DNA of 64,000 bases from Acorus gramineus (lineage: Eukaryota; Streptophyta; Magnoliopsida; Acorales; Acoraceae): the NCBI GenBank assembly GCA_030737835.1, contig JAUJYN010000029.1, positions 1,848,871-1,912,870 on the forward strand, given 5' to 3'. The translations under genes and the position numbers were made by a program. Under the pieces are notes generated by a model that saw only the letters and a program-made list of their open reading frames with translations, was not told the origin of the DNA and did not search any database. Shown piece after piece: positions 44,874 to 58,574 of this stretch (position 1 is its first letter; every line of letters starts with the position of its first letter).

Positions 44874-47800
44874 TGACACGCCCCAGGGCGGCCGTCCCCG
44901 GGACGCGGGAAGCACATACATGATATCAGCAGTCAATACAGGAGATCAATAGCATACCATAAACAACAGCTAAACAGACCACACAGACAACAAAGAGGCT
45001 GACATGATGTATACACAGATAGCGGAAGCTAAAAAGACTGAATCTGTAAATCAACAACACATTACAGACTCGATACATAATCATATGTCCTGTGAGAGCC
45101 AATATACACACATATATCCAAATACAATCCAAACTAGGTGCCCAAGCACGGAAATATATACATACAATAAAAAAGGATGCTGATGGCCTCAAAAACTCGA
45201 GGGACGTGGTGCTACTCCGCTACTGGTGCAGTCGCTCGGGAAGCTCCTCCTTCAAGTCCGCCTCGATAATCACTGGAAAAAAATATTATGTGAGGGGTGA
45301 GCCACACGCTCAGTGAATAGCACAACCCATGCATCACAGTTCATATTAACCACATTTAATCAAAACACTAGCCTCAAAGTGGCATAAATATCACAAATCC
45401 GGGGGTTCGTCACATCGCCGAACCACCACACCCTCACCCTCACCCTCACCCCTCCATAGGTGACCAAGGATGTTGGGACTTAATAGGCTGATAATCATCC
45501 TTACACAATCCAGTGGGTCGCCACATCGCCGGTGTCACGCCCAAGGGCGGCCGTCCCCGGGACGCGGCAAGTGTATATAAAATATCAGAATCTACACAGG
45601 AGGTCAATAATATATCATACACAAACAACCAGAATGACACACAGACACAAAGGGCTGACATGATATATACACCAAATGCGGAAGCAAAAGACTGAATCTG
45701 TAAATAAACATACTACAGACTCGATACTCAATCATCTGTCCTGTGAGAGCCAATATACACAAATACAACTGAATATATACAAACACGTGCCAAGCACGGA
45801 AATAAAATACATACAGTCAAGAAGGGATGCTGATAGCCTCTGGCACTCGCGGAACGTAGCGCTGCTCCGCTACTGAAGGAAACCCTCGGAAAGCTCCTCC
45901 CGCTGCTCCGACTCCGGCTCAGTGGCAACTGGGGAAAAACATATGCGAGGGGTGAGCCACACGCTCAGTGAACAGCACAACCCATGCATCACAGACAATA
46001 TTGACCACAATTCAGATCTTAAAAATCCACAATCTCTTATTAACAACCACAAAATGGTAACAAATACTCAAACCAGTGGGTCGCTCAATCGCCAACCCAC
46101 TACACCCTCACCCTCACCCTTCAATGGGTGACATAGGATTTTGGGACTGATATTCATCCAATCACAACACCAGTGGGTCGCTCATCGCCAACCCACTACA
46201 CCCTCACCCTCACCCTTCAATGGGTGACATAGGATTTTGGGACTGACTAGGCTGTTGGTCACCCTTGGTCCACCGATAGTCTCTCCTCCACTCCGTAGGC
46301 CGCTGGGCTATCACCCACAACTTCAGCACAGTCCGTCACAAATATCGGGAGGCGCCTACTGATGGGAGCCCTCACCCACAACTTCAGCACAGTCCGTCAC
46401 AAATATCGGGAGGCGCCTACTGATGGGAACCCTTAGAAGGGACGGCCTTTCTAACGCTGGGGCAGCCTCTACCGGATCCAACGAAGGGGACAAAACAGCC
46501 TATCCATACGCATATGATCCACTCGGATCCGCCGACAACGCATCTCTACAATTCTAATGTCATGAATTCTTCAGAATTCCTCCAGGGCGCATAACCAAGA
46601 TGCGGGGAAAATGTATAATAATAGCAAGGTTGGAATATCATTGGGGGAAAGAAACTTGGGAGGGCAGCGTGAGTTCCCGATATAGGACACCCCGACAACC
46701 AAACAAGGAACACGGAGTACCCTAGCCCGGGTCTCACCGCTGTCCTCGCGAGGCCCCTCCCCTATAATATTCACTAATTATGCTAATAATCATACAATGG
46801 ATATCATTAATTATCAACTAGAGAATATAATATTATTGGGACAAGAACCTTGGGAGGGCAGCATGAGGTCCGATACAGGACATCCCGACAACCAAACAAG
46901 GAACACGGAGTACCCTAACCCGGGTCTCAATGTTGACCTCGCAAGGCCCCTCCCTATAATATTACCTAAGGCATGCAATTAAACATATACTAGCATTTAA
47001 CTTAATAAATAAACTAGTGGGACACATGCATAGGCCAAGGCTTCCTAGCATGAGACAGGGGGGACATGATGCATGGCTCATACACATATCCTAAGGGTGC
47101 AAGTCCCTAACATGCAAAGTCTAGGGTAGCATGCATTCTACATTTTAAAATCATGCTCGCATGAAATACACTTTACAACAGGTTAATATAAATCCATGGT
47201 GCCCCAGGAGAGGTCGGTATACGCCCAAATGCGTATAACGCCTCTCTACTGGGTTGGATTGTCCCACTCACCAAAAATCGGGTCGTCGCGCGACCGCCCG
47301 TCAAGATCTGCAAGACAGACATTTATACGGTGAGTTAAATACATAAATACATCAAAATACTCAAAATACACCAAAAGAACCCAACACTCGGGCAAACGTA
47401 CATACGGCCCGTACGCACGTTAGCCCGAGCACCCCGACTCACTCCCGAACCCACCGGCAACCACCCGCACGGCCACCCGCCCCCGGATGCGCCGCCGCGC
47501 CTCAGCCCGCGCACCCAGGCGCACCGCCGGACCCTGCCCGCACGCCTGGACCCTCAGCCGAGCCACCCGGTGCACCGCGTGCCCACTGCGCCCCGCCGCA
47601 GCAGCCCGCGCACCCCGCACGCCCGTGCTGACCCGCGAGCACACCGCACGCCCCGCGCGTCCACCGCCTCGCCCCACGCGCACCCCGCGCGCACCACCAG
47701 CTCCTTCCCCGCGCACTGCGCGCACCACCAGCCTCTACCCGCGCGCACGCCTGCGCCTCTACCCAGCACCCCGCGCGCATGCTCCTCTGCGGTGCCCAGC

Positions 47801-50800
47801 GCCCAACGCCCTAGCACCTTCGCCCAGCACCCGGTATCCGTGACCCAGCGCCCGGCGCTCAGCACCCAGCACCCGGGACCCTCACCCAGCGCCCACGCGC
47901 ACGCCCGCGCAACACACACCCAGCGCGCCTGGAAGCACGCGCCCAGCGCGCCTGCCAGCCTGCCCGCGCTGCCTGCCTACGCGCATCGTCGAGTGGCCCG
48001 AGCACCGCTCGCCTGCACGCCTGGGCACTGCCCGCCCGATGCCCGAGCGCCCTCTGCCAGCTGCCCGAGCATGGCCTGCCCAGCCGGCCTGCCCTGCTCG
48101 CACAGCCCGCAACCATCCTACCCCGCATGCCTCCCCCTGCACCCCCCAAGCGCACGCCCGCGCGCGCGCCTGCGCGCACGCGCTCGCGCGCCCGGCAATC
48201 TGGTGCGCCTGCTCCCAGCCTACCCAGGACAGCTAGCCTCCCTGCTCGGGACTGCCTATCTCCCTGCCCGAGCAACCACCCTCTACCACCGGCCACCCCA
48301 AGGCCTCCGACCACCACAGCCCCCCTACGGCCACCCACCACCGCCGACCGCCTCCCAACCTCATACCCACCTCCTAACATACATCTATACAAGAAAAGAG
48401 AGGAAAAAGAGGCTTACCAAGGGGAGGAAGGGAAGTCCGGTTGCTCTCCGCGCACCAAAACCTCTCCCAAAAGGCTTCCAACGCCCGGATCTCTCTTGGC
48501 CTCCGAAATGGCCCAAAACAGAGGAGAAGAGAGAGGGGGAGGAGAGGCAAAACTCGCCGGAATTCGGATTTGAAAGCACCGGGGTGTAGATCGGGACCCG
48601 ATCTACACTTCTTATGCTTTAGGTTTTTGGGTTTGAGGGCTCTAAGGGGCTCAAATGGGAGAAAAGGAGAGAGGGGAGAGAGAGAAAGCTTTGGTAGGGA
48701 TGATGAATAGTGCCAATGAAATATTAGATTTCATTTATATAGACAAATCACTTAAAATACCCGGATACGCCCCGGAACTGCGAAATTTCGGAAACGTTAC
48801 CGGAATTCGATGAAATTTTCGTGAGAGGCCTAAAATGGCACCAGGACACCAAATATGCCGTTAGATTTTCAATCGGAGTTCTCTAACTCAGGACGATAGC
48901 TAACAGTCCAAAAATTAGCGGTTCCGATCGAAAACCGAAAAAAATGAAAAACTGCCAGAACGCTCTAATGGTTACCAGCAGGCTAAAAGTGACACATATA
49001 TAACAGCCGGCCCACCACACCCTCACCCTCACCCCTCAATATGGTGACATGGGATATTGGGGCTGACTAGGCTGTTGGTCACCCTTGGTCCACCGATAGT
49101 CTCTCCCCACTCCGTAGGCCGTTTGGCCACCCCCACATTCAGCACAGTCCGTCCCAAATCAGGAGGTGCCTTTTGATGGGAGCCCCTGCACGGGACAGCC
49201 TTTCTAACGCCGGGGCAGTATCTACACGGATCCAACGAAGGGAACAGAACAGCCCATCCATACGCATATGATCCATTCGGATCCGCCGACGACACATCTC
49301 AACAACTCTAATGTCCTGAATTCTTCAGAATTCCTCCAGCGCGCATAACCAAGATGCGGGGAACATATAAGATAAATAATGAGGAAAAGAAACCTTGGGA
49401 GGGCAACCTGAGGACATCCCACCAACCAAACAAGGAACACGGAGTACCCTAGCCCGGGTCTCAATGTTTACCTCGCAAGGCCCCTTAATATTCCCTAAGG
49501 CATGCTAACAATATCATAAACTTGCATTTAATTAAATAAATCAAACTAATAGGACGCATGCATAGGTCGAGGCTTTCCTAGCATGATAACAAGGTGACAG
49601 GATGCACGGCTCTTACACATATCCTAAGGGTGCAAGTCCCTAACATACAAGTCTAGGGTGGCATGCATTCTACACATTAATCGTGCTTACATAGATTACA
49701 TATTAATCAGTTAATATTAACTATGTGCCCCAGGGGAGGACGGTATACGCCCAAATGCATATAGCATCTCCCAACTGGGTTGGGTTGTCCCACTCACCGG
49801 TAACCGGGTTGTCGCGCGACCGTCCGTCAAGATCTGCAAGACAGGGTAATTAACTTGGTGAGTAAAATACACAAAATACCACAAAATACACAAAAATACT
49901 CTAAAAATACCCAACACTCAGACAAGCGTACATACGGCCTGTACGCACGCGAGTCCAACACCCCGACTCACTCCTGAACCCCTGGCAACCACCCGCACGG
50001 CCACCCGCCCCCGGATGCACCGCCGCGCCCCAGCCCGCGCCCCCAGGCGCCCTGCCAAGACCTCTCGGGTGCACTGCGCGCTCACTGCGCCCCAGCGCAG
50101 CAACCGGCGCGCACACCTGCACACCCAGCGCCCTGCACCTCGCCCCGCGCGCACCCCGCGCGCACCACCGGCCTCGCCTCACCACGCGCGCACAGCACGC
50201 CTGCGCCTCTGCGCAGCGCTCTGCGCGCACGCTCCCGCACGGCGCCCTGCGCTCAGCGCCTAGCGCCCAGCGTCCAGCGCCCATCGCCCAGCACCCGCGC
50301 CCAGCACACGCGCCCAGCACGCCCTCCAGCTCCATCCGAGTGCATGCCCGCGCGCACGCCCACGCGCGCCCTGCCAACTGCTCCGCCTGCTGCGCTGCCT
50401 GCTGCGCCTGTGCTGCCATCCTGCCCGAGACAGACAACCACCCTGCCCGAGTCACCCTACCTCCTCTATCCGGCCACCAATGGCCTCCGACGGCCCCTAA
50501 CCACCACCCACAGCCACCAACCGCCACCACACACCCAAATACACCCCCTAACATGCATCTAAACATGGAAAAGGAGGAAAGAAACCTTACCCAAGGAAAA
50601 GAGAGGAAGGGAAGACCGGGAGCTCTTCGTGCACCGAAACGCCTCCCCAAAGCCCTCCACCACCAAGGTCTCTTTCAACCTTCAATGGGGCTGAAATCAG
50701 GGGAGAAAAGAGGGGGTAAGAGGGGGCTAAACATGTCGGAACTTGAATCTGAAACCACCGGTAGATAGATCGGGAGCTCCCCTTACCTTTCTCTTCTTTG

Positions 50801-51338
50801 GGTTTTGAGGTCCAAGCCCTCTAACTAGCTCAAAATCAAGAAAAAGAGAGAGGGGGAGAGAGAAAAACCTTTTGAGAAGATGATGAATAGTGGGGGGCAA
50901 CTTTTTAGATTCACTTAAATAGGTCAACCCCACTTAAATTAGGGTTAACTAGGATTAGGAGAGGATTAGGTGAACTTAAGTGGGTTTTGACTTGGGTCAA
51001 CCCAACCACAAATAAAAACAAAAAGGGTTGACCAAGTCATGGGCCCACTTTGACCGAGTCAACTCTCCCAATGACTTCTCGCTCGGTCAAAACCCGGATA
51101 CGCCCCGGAACTGTGAAATTCTGAAACATACCAGAATTCGATGAAATTTTCATGAGTGGCTTAAAATGGCACCAGGACACATAATATGCAGTTAGATTTT
51201 CAATCGGAGTCCTCAAACACAGGACGATAGCTAACAGTCCAAAATTTTGCAGTTCCGATCGAAAAATGATAAAAACTCAAAAACTGCCAAAATGCTCCAA
51301 TGGTTACCAGCAAGGCAAAAAGTGACACATATATAACA
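44874..51338 (-). mobile_element. Solo A-type LTR inserted in E3 3' LTR, itself interrupted
   Basis: From about 44874 to ATATATAACA at 51338, with perfect target duplications TCTAA at 44869-44873 and 51339-51343. Its own sequence is 44874-45532 and 49006-51338 (about 3.0 kb). It has a CpG tract (about 49930-50400), a TTGAC cluster (about 50985-51090) and the U3 block (about 51090-51270). The B LTR resumes cleanly on both sides. Confidence 0.93.
45533..49005 (-). mobile_element. Solo A2 LTR, innermost layer
   Basis: A 3.5-kb LTR from TGTCACGCC to ATATATAACA with perfect target duplications GCCGG at 45528-45532 and 49006-49010. It carries the 61-bp duplication of the E2 LTRs (about 46311-46435) and a long CpG tract (about 47440-48215). 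Like E2 it lacks the TTGAC cluster; on the minus strand a TATATAAATG box lies near 48734-48743 with ACTATTCATCATCC shortly downstream. It is the third level of LTR-in-LTR nesting. Confidence 0.94.
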
Positions 51339-52727
51339 TCTAACATATTATAGTCTAAGCATGGCCATACTACTTATCTACACAAGCAGTATAGCTAGGA
51401 TGCCCCATCGATGCGCGACGCACGACTACACGCGTCGAGCGCATCTCGAGGGGGGGGGGGATTGGACCAAACCACTCACCTCAATCCGGGACCTCGCGCA
51501 TCCCATCCGACAAGATCTGCAAGGTAAGGGCATCAAATTTGGTGAGTAACAACACATTATAACACATAGAAATTACTAGAAATACCAAAGACTTAGACAT
51601 GCACGCATACGGGCTCACACGCATGCGAGCACACGCGTACGCACGCATGCCCGAGTGCCCTAGCACCTACCTGAGCCCCTGGGCAGCCCCGCGCATGCCC
51701 CAGCACGCGCACGGGGGCGCGCACTGGCACCCTACGGCATGCCCAGGCCCGCCCAGACAACCTACCCCGTGCACACCCTGCTCGCTGCCAGCATCCGTGC
51801 GCGTCTGCGCGCGCCCAGCCAATCTTAACCCCTTTTAACCCCTCCCCCACACTTCTCACTCACCCTAAACCAATTACCTAGCATGCATGACCTCCCAACA
51901 ACCCCTAATCCATGAAAAACCAAAGAAAAGAAGGGGAAGAGCTCACCTAGGGAGGGGGAGTGAAAGGGGGAGATTCGGGGGTCCTCGATGCACCCGCGAC
52001 CACCTCAACCACCACCACCACTACCACCACCTCCACAGCCCTCCTCAGCCTCCTTCTTGGCTGAAAATCAGGGGGGGGAGTTCATGAGAGGGAGCTTGAG
52101 AGAAGAGAATCAACAACAACAACAACTACTTGCACAAACACTCACCATCACTTCCTCCTCCACCTTCTCCTTCTCTTCTCTTTGAGACATTAACACAAAC
52201 ACATGGGGGGATTGAAAGAGAGGAAGAGAGACCCAAAAGAATTCCACGTGGGGAGTGGGAGGGGGAGAGAGAGAGAGAGACTTTTCTCACATGGGGGGGG
52301 GGTGAGCGTAAAGAAAAAATGAGGGGGGTGAACCTAACCTAAACTCACCCTCTAACACTTCAAATAGTCAAATGGTTGCTTCATCATTAAGCAAAGGGGG
52401 GGTAAGGTTACCCAAGGTCACCCCATTCACCAAAATATCTCACACTATTTGACTAATCAAACCAGGAACTCTCGAAAACCCGGATACGATTCGGAACTGC
52501 ATATTTTTCCAAACGTTACTGGAATTCGATGAAATTTTTATGGGAAGTACTAAACGGTACCAGGACCCATAATATGTAGTCAGATTTCCAATCAGAGTTC
52601 TCTAACTCCCGCAGGTGGCTAAAAGCCAAAATTTTAGCGGCTCTGATCAAAAAATTAAAAAGGCCCTGAATGACCCAGAAGTGACCAAGGCTTAACCGAA
52701 ATGGCTCCAAATGACACAGGCATAACA

Positions 52728-52740
52728 TTCTTCCCCCCTT
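52728..52740 (-). promoter_or_regulatory. E3 polypurine tract
   Basis: The minus strand reads AAGGGGGGAAGAA next to the 3' LTR, showing that the LTR belongs to a once-full element and is not solo. Confidence 0.9.
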
Positions 52741-53426
52741 AGGAAATTTAGTCCTCGAAATTTAAGGAAACCCAAAGGGAAGACCGAATATAGCAAGTAT
52801 CTCGCATAGACCTTTTGTTCCCAAGTGGTCTATGCACCAGACTGGCGCTACCGACACACTGCAATCAAGGGAACGGTCTTAGCGTGGAGCCTCTTCTCAT
52901 GCTGGTCTCTGACCTCGATCCACTACTCCACGAACGACAAATCCAGCTCAAGAATGAGATGGTCGAACGGAGTGACATGAGCAGGATCTTGGACATAACG
53001 CCTCGGCCATGAGACAAGGACAACGTCGTGGGCATGAGCCAGCTGTGGGGGAAAGGCTACATGACAAGCCACCTCCCCAATCCACTCAATGACGAGAAAC
53101 AGTCCCATTAAAGAGCCAACTCAGCTTGCCCCGAACGTCGACACATAGGATGCCCTTAAACCCGGACACCTTCACGAAAACATGGTCACCAAACCCAAAG
53201 GTAAGCTCCTGGCGACAATGACCTGCGTAGCCCTTCTGTCGGTTCTGGGAGGTGCAGATGCACACACGAACCAATCTGGCCACCGCAAGGTCAAACAACT
53301 AACTTATGGCCTCTCCAACTGGCGCTCCTCAACCGTCCCAACACAAGGGAGGTATAAACTGCGCCTGTAGAGTGCCTTTCACAGATCCATCTGGATGCTC
53401 GAATGGTAGTCGCCTTGTAGGCATAC
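52741..53426 (-). pseudogene. E3 integrase tail and chromodomain-like remnant
   Basis: The minus strand encodes GEVACHVAFPPQLAHAHDVV and RRYVQDPAHVTPFDHLIL (about 52923-53070), matching the E1 tail (GEVAYRIALPPQLAQAHDVF), and further right the FAYNNSY-type region. Substantially diverged from E1 and broken. The last five bases CATAC are a target duplication of the next LTR. Confidence 0.82.
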
Positions 53427-56400
53427 TGTCACGCCCCAGGCGTCCCCGAGACGTGGCAAATATAATATAATATCAGCTATCAATACTTGAGGTCAATAAG
53501 GACACCAACAACAATACACAAGGCGGCAAAGCAAGATAATGATAACTGACTGAAAAGTGGAAGCATAATATATAACAATGTTTGTAAATCAAAAACATTA
53601 TTACAGACCCGAATACACAATCAATGTCCTGTGGAAGCCAAGTCTAGACCAAAGAAAAATACAACCTGTGCCACATGCACGATTTACAAAGCATAAATGA
53701 CTCTAGGAATGCTGACAGCCTCGCACTCACCACCCGCCGACAGAACGCTCCACGCCCATAAGACCACGCCACAGGAAGCTCCAGCTCCACGCCCAACACT
53801 GCCCTGAAAAGAAACAGTATGCGAGGGGTGAGCTACAAGCTCAGTGAGTGGCTGGAAACCAATCACCATTCTACAGTTCAATACATAATCAGTTTCCTTT
53901 TTCAAGGAAAAAAACATGGGTAGAAACCCAATGATCCCTGGGTCACGCGGCGGCGCGACCAACCTAACCCCCACCCTCACTCCCCGAGGGAGTCTTTTGG
54001 GACTTAAGGGGAGAGACCATACCGTCGGTCGAAGAGACCCAGATTTACTGGTCTAGAGACCATGCCGTCCGTCGAAGAGACCCGGATTTACTGGTATACT
54101 CAACACTACTGGATCATTTACATCTAGATCATCGCTTATCGATGTCCTTCAACATCCATCACGAGACCGGACCCAACATCTATGGGAACGGTCTAACAAC
54201 GAATGAGCCACGAGGCGACGCGTCTTCGCCTCATCCACACCCTCACTCCTGAAAGGAGGAAACTTTGGACTTTGGGAGAGACTTAGACTGCTCTACACCC
54301 CTGGTCCACTGGTAGCCTCTCCCCGCTCCGTAGCTTACCTGGTATACTCCCACGATTCAGCACTGTCCGAAACACATCAGGAGGTACCTACTGATGGGAG
54401 CCCTCTGTCAGGATAGCCTGTCTAACGTCGAGGATGTCACTACTCGGATCCAACGGAAGGGAGAACGATTTCCATGCTCGCGACATCATTCATTAACCCT
54501 CTCCCGAGTAGTATCTACAACCCAATCTCCTCAACTCACCGCTCTTACCCTTGGTCCACTGGTAGCGTCTCCCACCCTCGTGGCCTCCGCCTAGTCCCCT
54601 GACAGGTATAGCCAACGCCGTAGAGTCCCTAAATCGGATCCAAACGAAGGGGAGAACGATCCCATGTTCGCAAAGTGAAACCCAATGGAAAACAACCACT
54701 CTCGATACTCGCTCATCGAGATGTCACACACATGCATAGCAATAACCAACACCCTCATATTAACCTCAAAGTAGTCATAGTCCCTAAACGGGAGTAACTA
54801 CACAAGCTAGTGGGTCGTAACATCGCCGACCCACCCCACCCTCACCCTCACCCTCAAAGGGGTGACATGGGCCTTTTGGGACTGACTAGACTGTTATTCA
54901 CCCTTGGTCCACCGGTAGCCTCTCCCCGCTCCGTAGCTTATCTGGTATACTCCCACAATCAGCACAGTCTGATGCATCGGAGGTACCTACAGATGGGAGC
55001 CCTCAGTCAGGATAGCCTATCTAACGCCAGGGCTGTCACTACATGGATCCAACGAAGGGAAGAGAACAGCCTACCCACACGCATGCGATCCTCTTGGAAC
55101 TGTCGACAACGCTTCCTAACATTTCTAATGTCATGAATTCACAAGAATTCCTCCAGGGTGCATAAATAAGATGCGGGGAAACATATATTATAACCACGAG
55201 GTTATAATATTCTCTAAGGCATGCTAATAACCATATGCTCGCATTTGATTTAAATAAATTAAACTAAATGGGAACATGCATAGGTCGAGGCAAGGTGTCT
55301 AGGCATGCATAGGCCGCTATACATGATATAAGGGTGCATATCCCTAGCATACAAAGTCTAAGGTAGCATGAATACATTATATTAATCATGCAAAGATCAA
55401 GGCTTTTAAGTACAGGACATGGTGTCCAGGCATGTACGGCCTCTATACACGATACATGGATGTATATCCCTAGCATGCAAAATATCTACATATTAGTTAG
55501 GGGGCCCCATCGATCTATGCGGGTCGAGCGCATCCCTAGAGAGGGGGGGGGGGGATTGGAATCAAACCACTCACTTTACGACCCGGGACCTCGCGCATCC
55601 CATCCGAAGAGATCTGCAAGGTAGGGGCATCCACTGGTGAGAAACAACACAATTAACACATAGGAAACATTAGAAATACCCAATACTCGGACAAGCATGC
55701 ATACGGGTTCGCACGCATGCGAGCACGCACGTATGCACGCGAGTCCGAGTGCCCCGACACCTACCTGAACCCTCGGACAACCACACGCATGGCCCCCTGC
55801 ATGCGCATGCACGAATGCGCACGCACGCACGCACCTCGGCACCATCGGCGCACTGCCGCGCGCCTGCCCGGGGGCCCAGACGCGCTGTCGCACGCGCGCG
55901 CACCCGCGCGCACCGCGCGTCCAGCCCTGCGAGCCCCCGCGGGCACTGCGCCCCCCGCGCAGCACCCCGCGCACGCACTCGCGCACACTGGTCCCCAGCC
56001 CAGCGCCCAGGCGCATGCCCAGGCGCCCTGCCCGCGCGTACGCACGCGCCCAGCCCCTCCTAACCCTATTTTAACCCTTCCCAACCCCTAACCCATCTAC
56101 CCAACATGCATGACCTTCCCAACATCCCCTTAAGCCATAAAAATCAATAAAAGGAGGGGAAAGGCTCACCTTGGAGGGGGGGATGACAGGGGGAGGCTCG
56201 GGGGCCCTCGATGCACCCGCGACCACCTCAACCGCCACCACCACTACCACCACCCCTCAGCCTCTCCTCAGCCTCCTCTTCAGCCAAAAATCAGGGGTGA
56301 GAAATCCACACAAAGGGAGCTTGAGAGAGAGGGGAACAAACAACAACACAAGAACCAACTTCCTCTTCTTCCTTCACCTCCACCTTCTCTTCTTCTCTTT

Positions 56401-56985
56401 GAGGATTAAAAGCAAACACATGGGGGGTGTGTTTGAAAAAGAGAAAGAGAGAAAAGAATGCTAGTCGTGGGAGGTGAGAAGGGAAGAGAGAGAGAGAAGA
56501 TATTTATTACAAATATCTAAGGGGAAAAGACCTAGTCGCCCTTTGACTAGAAATTCTGCGCATGCTTCACTGGAACAGCCATAACTTCCTCAATATAGCT
56601 CTGAATTGTACAATTCCAAGTCCGTTGGAAAGCTAAAACGATTATCTACAACTTTTATGTTCATACCAAGATCAAATAATACCTCCAGCTATTCCGAAAT
56701 TAGAGCTAAACATGGAACAGGGCTGCTGCCAGAATTCCATCCCCGGGGTATACTTGGAAAAATACCCATAACTTTTACTACAAGAATCCAGTTGATCTAA
56801 TTCCACTTCTGTACGAAAGCTAACTCAAAACTGGACATCTCATAGTAAACTCATATTTAAACCTCATCATCTTGGATTTTAACAAAATCAAATCCAAATA
56901 CCAAATCAGAAATACATAACTTCGAGGAAAAAAATTATGTACCCAAATTTTCAAATAGAACGCTCCAAATGACACAGGCACAACA
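53427..56985 (-). mobile_element. Mosaic solo LTR inserted in E3 integrase
   Basis: A 3.6-kb LTR from TGTCACGCC to GGCACAACA with perfect target duplications CATAC at 53422-53426 and 56986-56990. Its first 1.3 kb is B-like, about 54780-55265 is A-like (GAATTCCTCCAGGGTGCATA, GATTTAAATAAATTAAACT), and the remainder is B2-like with a CpG tract (about 55690-56060). From about 56530 to the end the DNA (GCTTCACTGGAACAGCCATA and onward) does not match the usual U3 block. Confidence 0.9.
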
Positions 56986-56990
56986 CATAC

Positions 56991-57430
56991 CCCAACAAAT
57001 GGGTGGCGCCTCACGCAACTGCCCTCATCATCGAGCACGCAGGCACTTAGCATGTCCTCCAAGGTCTGAATCATCCTCTTTGTCTGGCTGTCCATCGACG
57101 ATGAAACGCTATACTTAAATGGAGGCTCGCGCCAAAGCCTGCCAAGGCTGCACCACAACCTCAAAGTAACCCTCGCGTCTCAACCGAAAATAGCGCCGAC
57201 CGGAGTGCCATGAAGATGAACAATCGCGAAGGTGAAAACCCACGTCAAGGCGTCTAGAGACTCAATCAGTCGGATAGGGAGGGAAGCGCGGACTTAGTCA
57301 GTCGGTCAATGATCACCTAGATGGCGTCATGACCCGAACGTGACATTAGCGAGTCCGCAACAATCCTTGATAACCCACTCCCACGTCCATTGAGGAATCT
57401 CGATGGACTGACGCTTTCCACTCAATGATG
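56991..57430 (-). pseudogene. E3 integrase core remnant
   Basis: The minus strand matches E1 integrase at about 9740-10160, for example the [19 protein letters not shown] segment and a stretch equivalent to the PQWTWEWVIKD area upstream. It continues from 53426 across the solo LTR. Diverged and broken. Confidence 0.8.
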
Positions 57431-57760
57431 ATTCTCGAACTTTGCCTGAGGGCATGCCAACCTGGGGAAACAAGGTCACCCATATCGCCTTTTCATCGCA
57501 CCACAGCAATCTCAATGAAGACTATCCAAAGTAGTTCACGGAAGCCCAATAAAACTTTTGAGATCCACGAAGGCATCCGGCGTATTCGTCAACCCCGACG
57601 GCAGTACTTAAAACTCACAGTGCCCGAAACGGTCACGAAAGGCCATCTACGGGATGTCCAACTTGTGGTACCCTTGTGCGAAGATCGATCTAATAGCAGA
57701 CAACCGCTCCCAGAGCTGGTCAAACAGATCATCGATTCGCGGCAAAGGTAATTGATCTTC
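57431..57760 (-). pseudogene. E3 reverse transcriptase remnant
   Basis: The DNA at about 57570-57750 matches the E1 reverse transcriptase region at about 11450-11650 (GCAGTACT...AACTC, GAGCTGGTCAAACAGATCAT). RNase H is absent between this and the integrase remnant. Broken. Confidence 0.75.
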
Positions 57761-58460
57761 AACCTCCACGGGGAGATCAAAACAACACCTCGAACAATTA
57801 AGTCCAAATTCTGCTCCTCAAGCATGACTGGCGCTCATGATGACACTTACACCCTTGGTAAGCTGCTCAACCGCACTTAATCCACAAGACACGCAATAAG
57901 GGGTCATCGGACCTCGACAATGCCTATGCGACGTCATCTATCTGATAGGGTGGTTGAGTCCCATCACGAACGCTAGCATCGCGTCTCCTTATTTGCGACC
58001 AATGTGGGGCAAAACGCGACAGTATCCATAACTGTGCTTCACATGCCGCCAGAGATAGGTCGCTCATCTATAACCATTGGAACTCCAGCATCCTGCACTC
58101 CATGGGCAGATTCATCACAGGGAGTCCACGCTCTCGACATCATCCAGTAGCACTCTCCCAGTGTGGCCTCTACCTGGTAGCCTCCCTAGCCCACTATCTC
58201 TGCCATATGGGCGCACCAACAAGCATAGTATCGGGGAGCACCTCACAGGGCTCTGGCCTCAACCGGGCAGCTACAACGCACAATGATATATCGAAGCGAC
58301 TCCAGATGCCACTATGGACCCCAGTCCACAAGCAATCGCCCACCAAGCTGCAATAGGACGCACCCAATCCCGATCGTATGCATCACCACTCGCTACAGCA
58401 CCTTCCAAGTGAGAGGAAAAATCCATCATCAATTTGATGCTTCAAAGGTATTCCTTGACT
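57761..58460. other. E3 internal region, unassigned
   Basis: About 700 bases between the reverse transcriptase remnant and the LTR-derived module. I recognise no domain, repeat or LTR segment here. Mixed composition, no convincing frame on either strand. By position it should correspond to decayed gag-pol junction. Confidence 0.4.
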
Positions 58461-58574
58461 GGGAAAAGAAACCTTGGGAGGGCACCATGAGGTCCCGATA
58501 TAGGATATCCCGACAAGGAACACAGAGTACCCTAGCCCGGGTCTCAACGATGACCCCGCAAGGCCCCTTAATCC
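58461..58574 (-). mobile_element. LTR-derived module between gag and pol (shared with E2)
   Basis: On the minus strand it runs from GGATTAAGGGGCCTTGCGGG to GGTTTCTTTTCCC and matches an A-type LTR segment. Its flanks (GATGATGTCTTCTTCCAG on one side, TTTGAAGCATCAAATTGATGA on the other) match those of the E2 module at 33783-33905, though E3 has B-type LTRs. Confidence 0.75.

Larger units (their letters stand above)
42677..52727 (-). mobile_element. E3 3' LTR (B2 type), split by nested LTRs
   Basis: Its own sequence is 42677-44873 and 51339-52727, about 3.6 kb joined. The left part has the B tandem segments (about 43200-43820); the right part has the core (about 51480-51520), a CpG tract (about 51600-51830), donor-like GTGAGC on the minus strand (51941-51946), the U3 block (about 52479-52660) and the end GACACAGGCATAACA. 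The PPT directly follows at 52728. Confidence 0.9.

Noticed and set aside
45427-45450. CCCTCACCCTCACCC tracts as interstitial telomere repeats
   Set aside because: The plant telomere unit is CCCTAAA; this unit is different and sits at a fixed LTR position.
57761-58460. Possible host exon in the unassigned part of E3
   Set aside because: No frame of useful length with a recognisable domain, and its position between retroviral remnants suggests decayed internal region.
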